Source of the DNA: Dimorphilus gyrociliatus
Lineage: Eukaryota; Annelida; Polychaeta; Dinophilidae
Direction: 5' to 3'
Assembly (NCBI GenBank): GCA_904063045.1
Contig: CAJFCJ010000006.1
Coordinates: forward strand, 620,001-684,000
DNA: 64,000 nucleotides
The position numbers and the translations under genes were made by a program. Below are positions 62,787-64,000 of the stretch, piece by piece. Each line of letters begins with the position of its first letter. The first letter of the stretch is position 1. The notes under the pieces are model-generated. The model was not told where the DNA came from and ran no database searches. It saw only the letters and a list, made by a program, of their open reading frames with translations.

Positions 62787-64000
62787 AACTTTCCTAAAAT
62801 CCTTTCCTGATTAGCTTACTGTACAAAAGTATTATACATATTCATTACCAGCTTTGAGGTCACGGAAAAGCTTTGAAAAGCTTTACCTGCCAGTGTCAAA
62901 ATTATTTACTTTTGGCGACTTATAAGCTCACTCAACTAGATAGTTACATTATAGTTACATTAACTGTATCTTCAGATGAAGAATGTTTCATTTAAAGCTG
63001 TATCAACTGCTTTTTGTTGGGTCAAAAAATGCTCTTGTTTATTAGTCAAAATTATTTTTCTATTTATTCTAGAACGAATTCTATGGGCGTTCAATGTTCC
63101 GAAAGCCGACGCGATTAATGTCTCATGATCGCATTTTCTACTAATAGTGTAAGAACTAGAATTTTAAGCTGAATGGGTGTTTGATTGACCTTATCAACAA
63201 CAGCTGAGCTCTCTTTCCACAGGCAATCAGTCTCTTCGCATGCGTCTCTGAAGCCTTTTCTATTTCGAAAATAAAAGTAAATGGATAGATAAAAGACGAA
63301 TGCTTACCGAATTCTTTTCAAGTTAAATTTAAAGCAGTGCAATATTCTAAATCAGCAAAATAAGTTGAGCTGAGTCCTGATTCGCATAAAGAGTGCTTTG
63401 AAGAAAAAAATTTTATTTCAATTTTTCAAAGTCATAATTAAACGTTGAAAGAAATTAGTTTGCATAATAGTGTTTTTTTTTAAGTTTTAATATACTATTA
63501 TTTGTGTCATGCGCGTAAATAATGTGGCGTAATTATTGCTTAAACAGATCTCAAAGTGAATTGCTATAGATGTACAGATGCAGAGTTACAAAATTATATC
63601 TTTTTAAGTGGACAAGTTTTATTTGAAAAGAGCATTCTGCAATATTACTAGATGCTATAAGCGTTTACAAGCATTCAAGAATGAAACACCAGTTTATAAT
63701 GAGGGAACGGTGTTCAATTCAATTCCGAAAACCATACTTTAATCTTGTGAAGTCTATACCAGACTAATTGTCGTTTATACATTTGTTTGAAGACGCCTCT
63801 TAGTTTTTTATGCAAACATTTAAGATAGCTTGCAGAAAATAACAGAAATTAAATCTCTTTTACTTTCCAAACCACAAAAGTTATGTAAGTAGACATTTCA
63901 TAATTTAAAATAATTTAAAAACTATTTTCCCAAAAAAATGAGAATATTATATATATTATTATTGACATTGTATATATTTAATCGAATTCCTGTTATACGT
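62787..64000. other. right edge, no gene seen
   Basis: AT-rich DNA with no coding exon I could support on either strand. A TA-rich tract occurs near 63940-63965. It may belong to the next gene beyond the window. Confidence 0.4.

Noticed and set aside
63231-63250. NRF1-type site CGCATGCGT near the right edge
   Set aside because: Three mismatches to the NRF1 consensus and no gene nearby, so not reported as a regulatory site.

Overview
This window looks like nuclear DNA from an animal with a compact genome. It is AT-rich and carries about 24 protein genes in 64 kb on both strands. Most are split by very short introns (often 45-70 bp, GT-AG). Animal-specific genes (perlecan, caveolin, a filamin/NHL TRIM protein, NRF1, AHCYL/IRBIT, Cdc42, EMRE) rule out bacteria, plants and fungi. 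I infer a small-bodied invertebrate, perhaps a spiralian such as a miniature annelid. The species cannot be fixed from sequence alone. No operons, CRISPR arrays, tRNA or rRNA genes, or convincing transposons were seen.

Left third (1-13 kb). An ANKRD26-like ankyrin/coiled-coil gene (-) is followed by the G-protein beta subunit (-) with a 5'UTR intron carrying two perfect CRE sites. Then come a basic, probably nuclear protein with an AT-hook-like motif (+) and the pseudouridine synthase PUSL1 (+).

Extracellular block (13.4-31 kb). A 15-kb perlecan gene (+) has signal peptide, GAG sites, SEA, an unrecognised duplicated domain, LDLa/EGF, Ig, laminin IV/LE, Ig and LamG modules. It is followed by an EGF + ZP-N secreted protein (-) and a type II membrane GT7-like protein (-) whose catalytic motifs are lost.

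Middle (31.5-45 kb). An intronless STKLD1-like kinase (-) is head to head with a membrane JmjC protein (+). Next are Cdc42 (-), a glutamate carboxypeptidase II homologue lacking key zinc/catalytic residues (+), TPMT (+), a GH35 beta-galactosidase-like enzyme (-), the mitochondrial calcium uniporter subunit EMRE (-), and a Kelch-cytochrome b561 fusion (-).

Right part (45-64 kb). A GRDP/DUF1399 protein ends in a Cys-Gly-Gly repeat tail (+). It is followed by caveolin (+), GABARAP/Atg8 (-), a RING/B-box/filamin/NHL TRIM protein (+), an AHCYL gene with two alternative N-termini (+), NRF1 (-), and a four-exon gene for a small Cys-rich, probably GPI-anchored protein (+) in what first looks like empty DNA.

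The genes are functionally mixed, as expected for an animal chromosome. The most interesting material is the duplicated domain inside perlecan, two neighbouring-region pseudoenzymes (GT7-like and GCPII-like), the hidden Cys-rich gene, the Kelch-b561 fusion, and the alternative first exons of AHCYL and Cdc42. All exon joins are read by eye from splice signals and homology, without transcript support.
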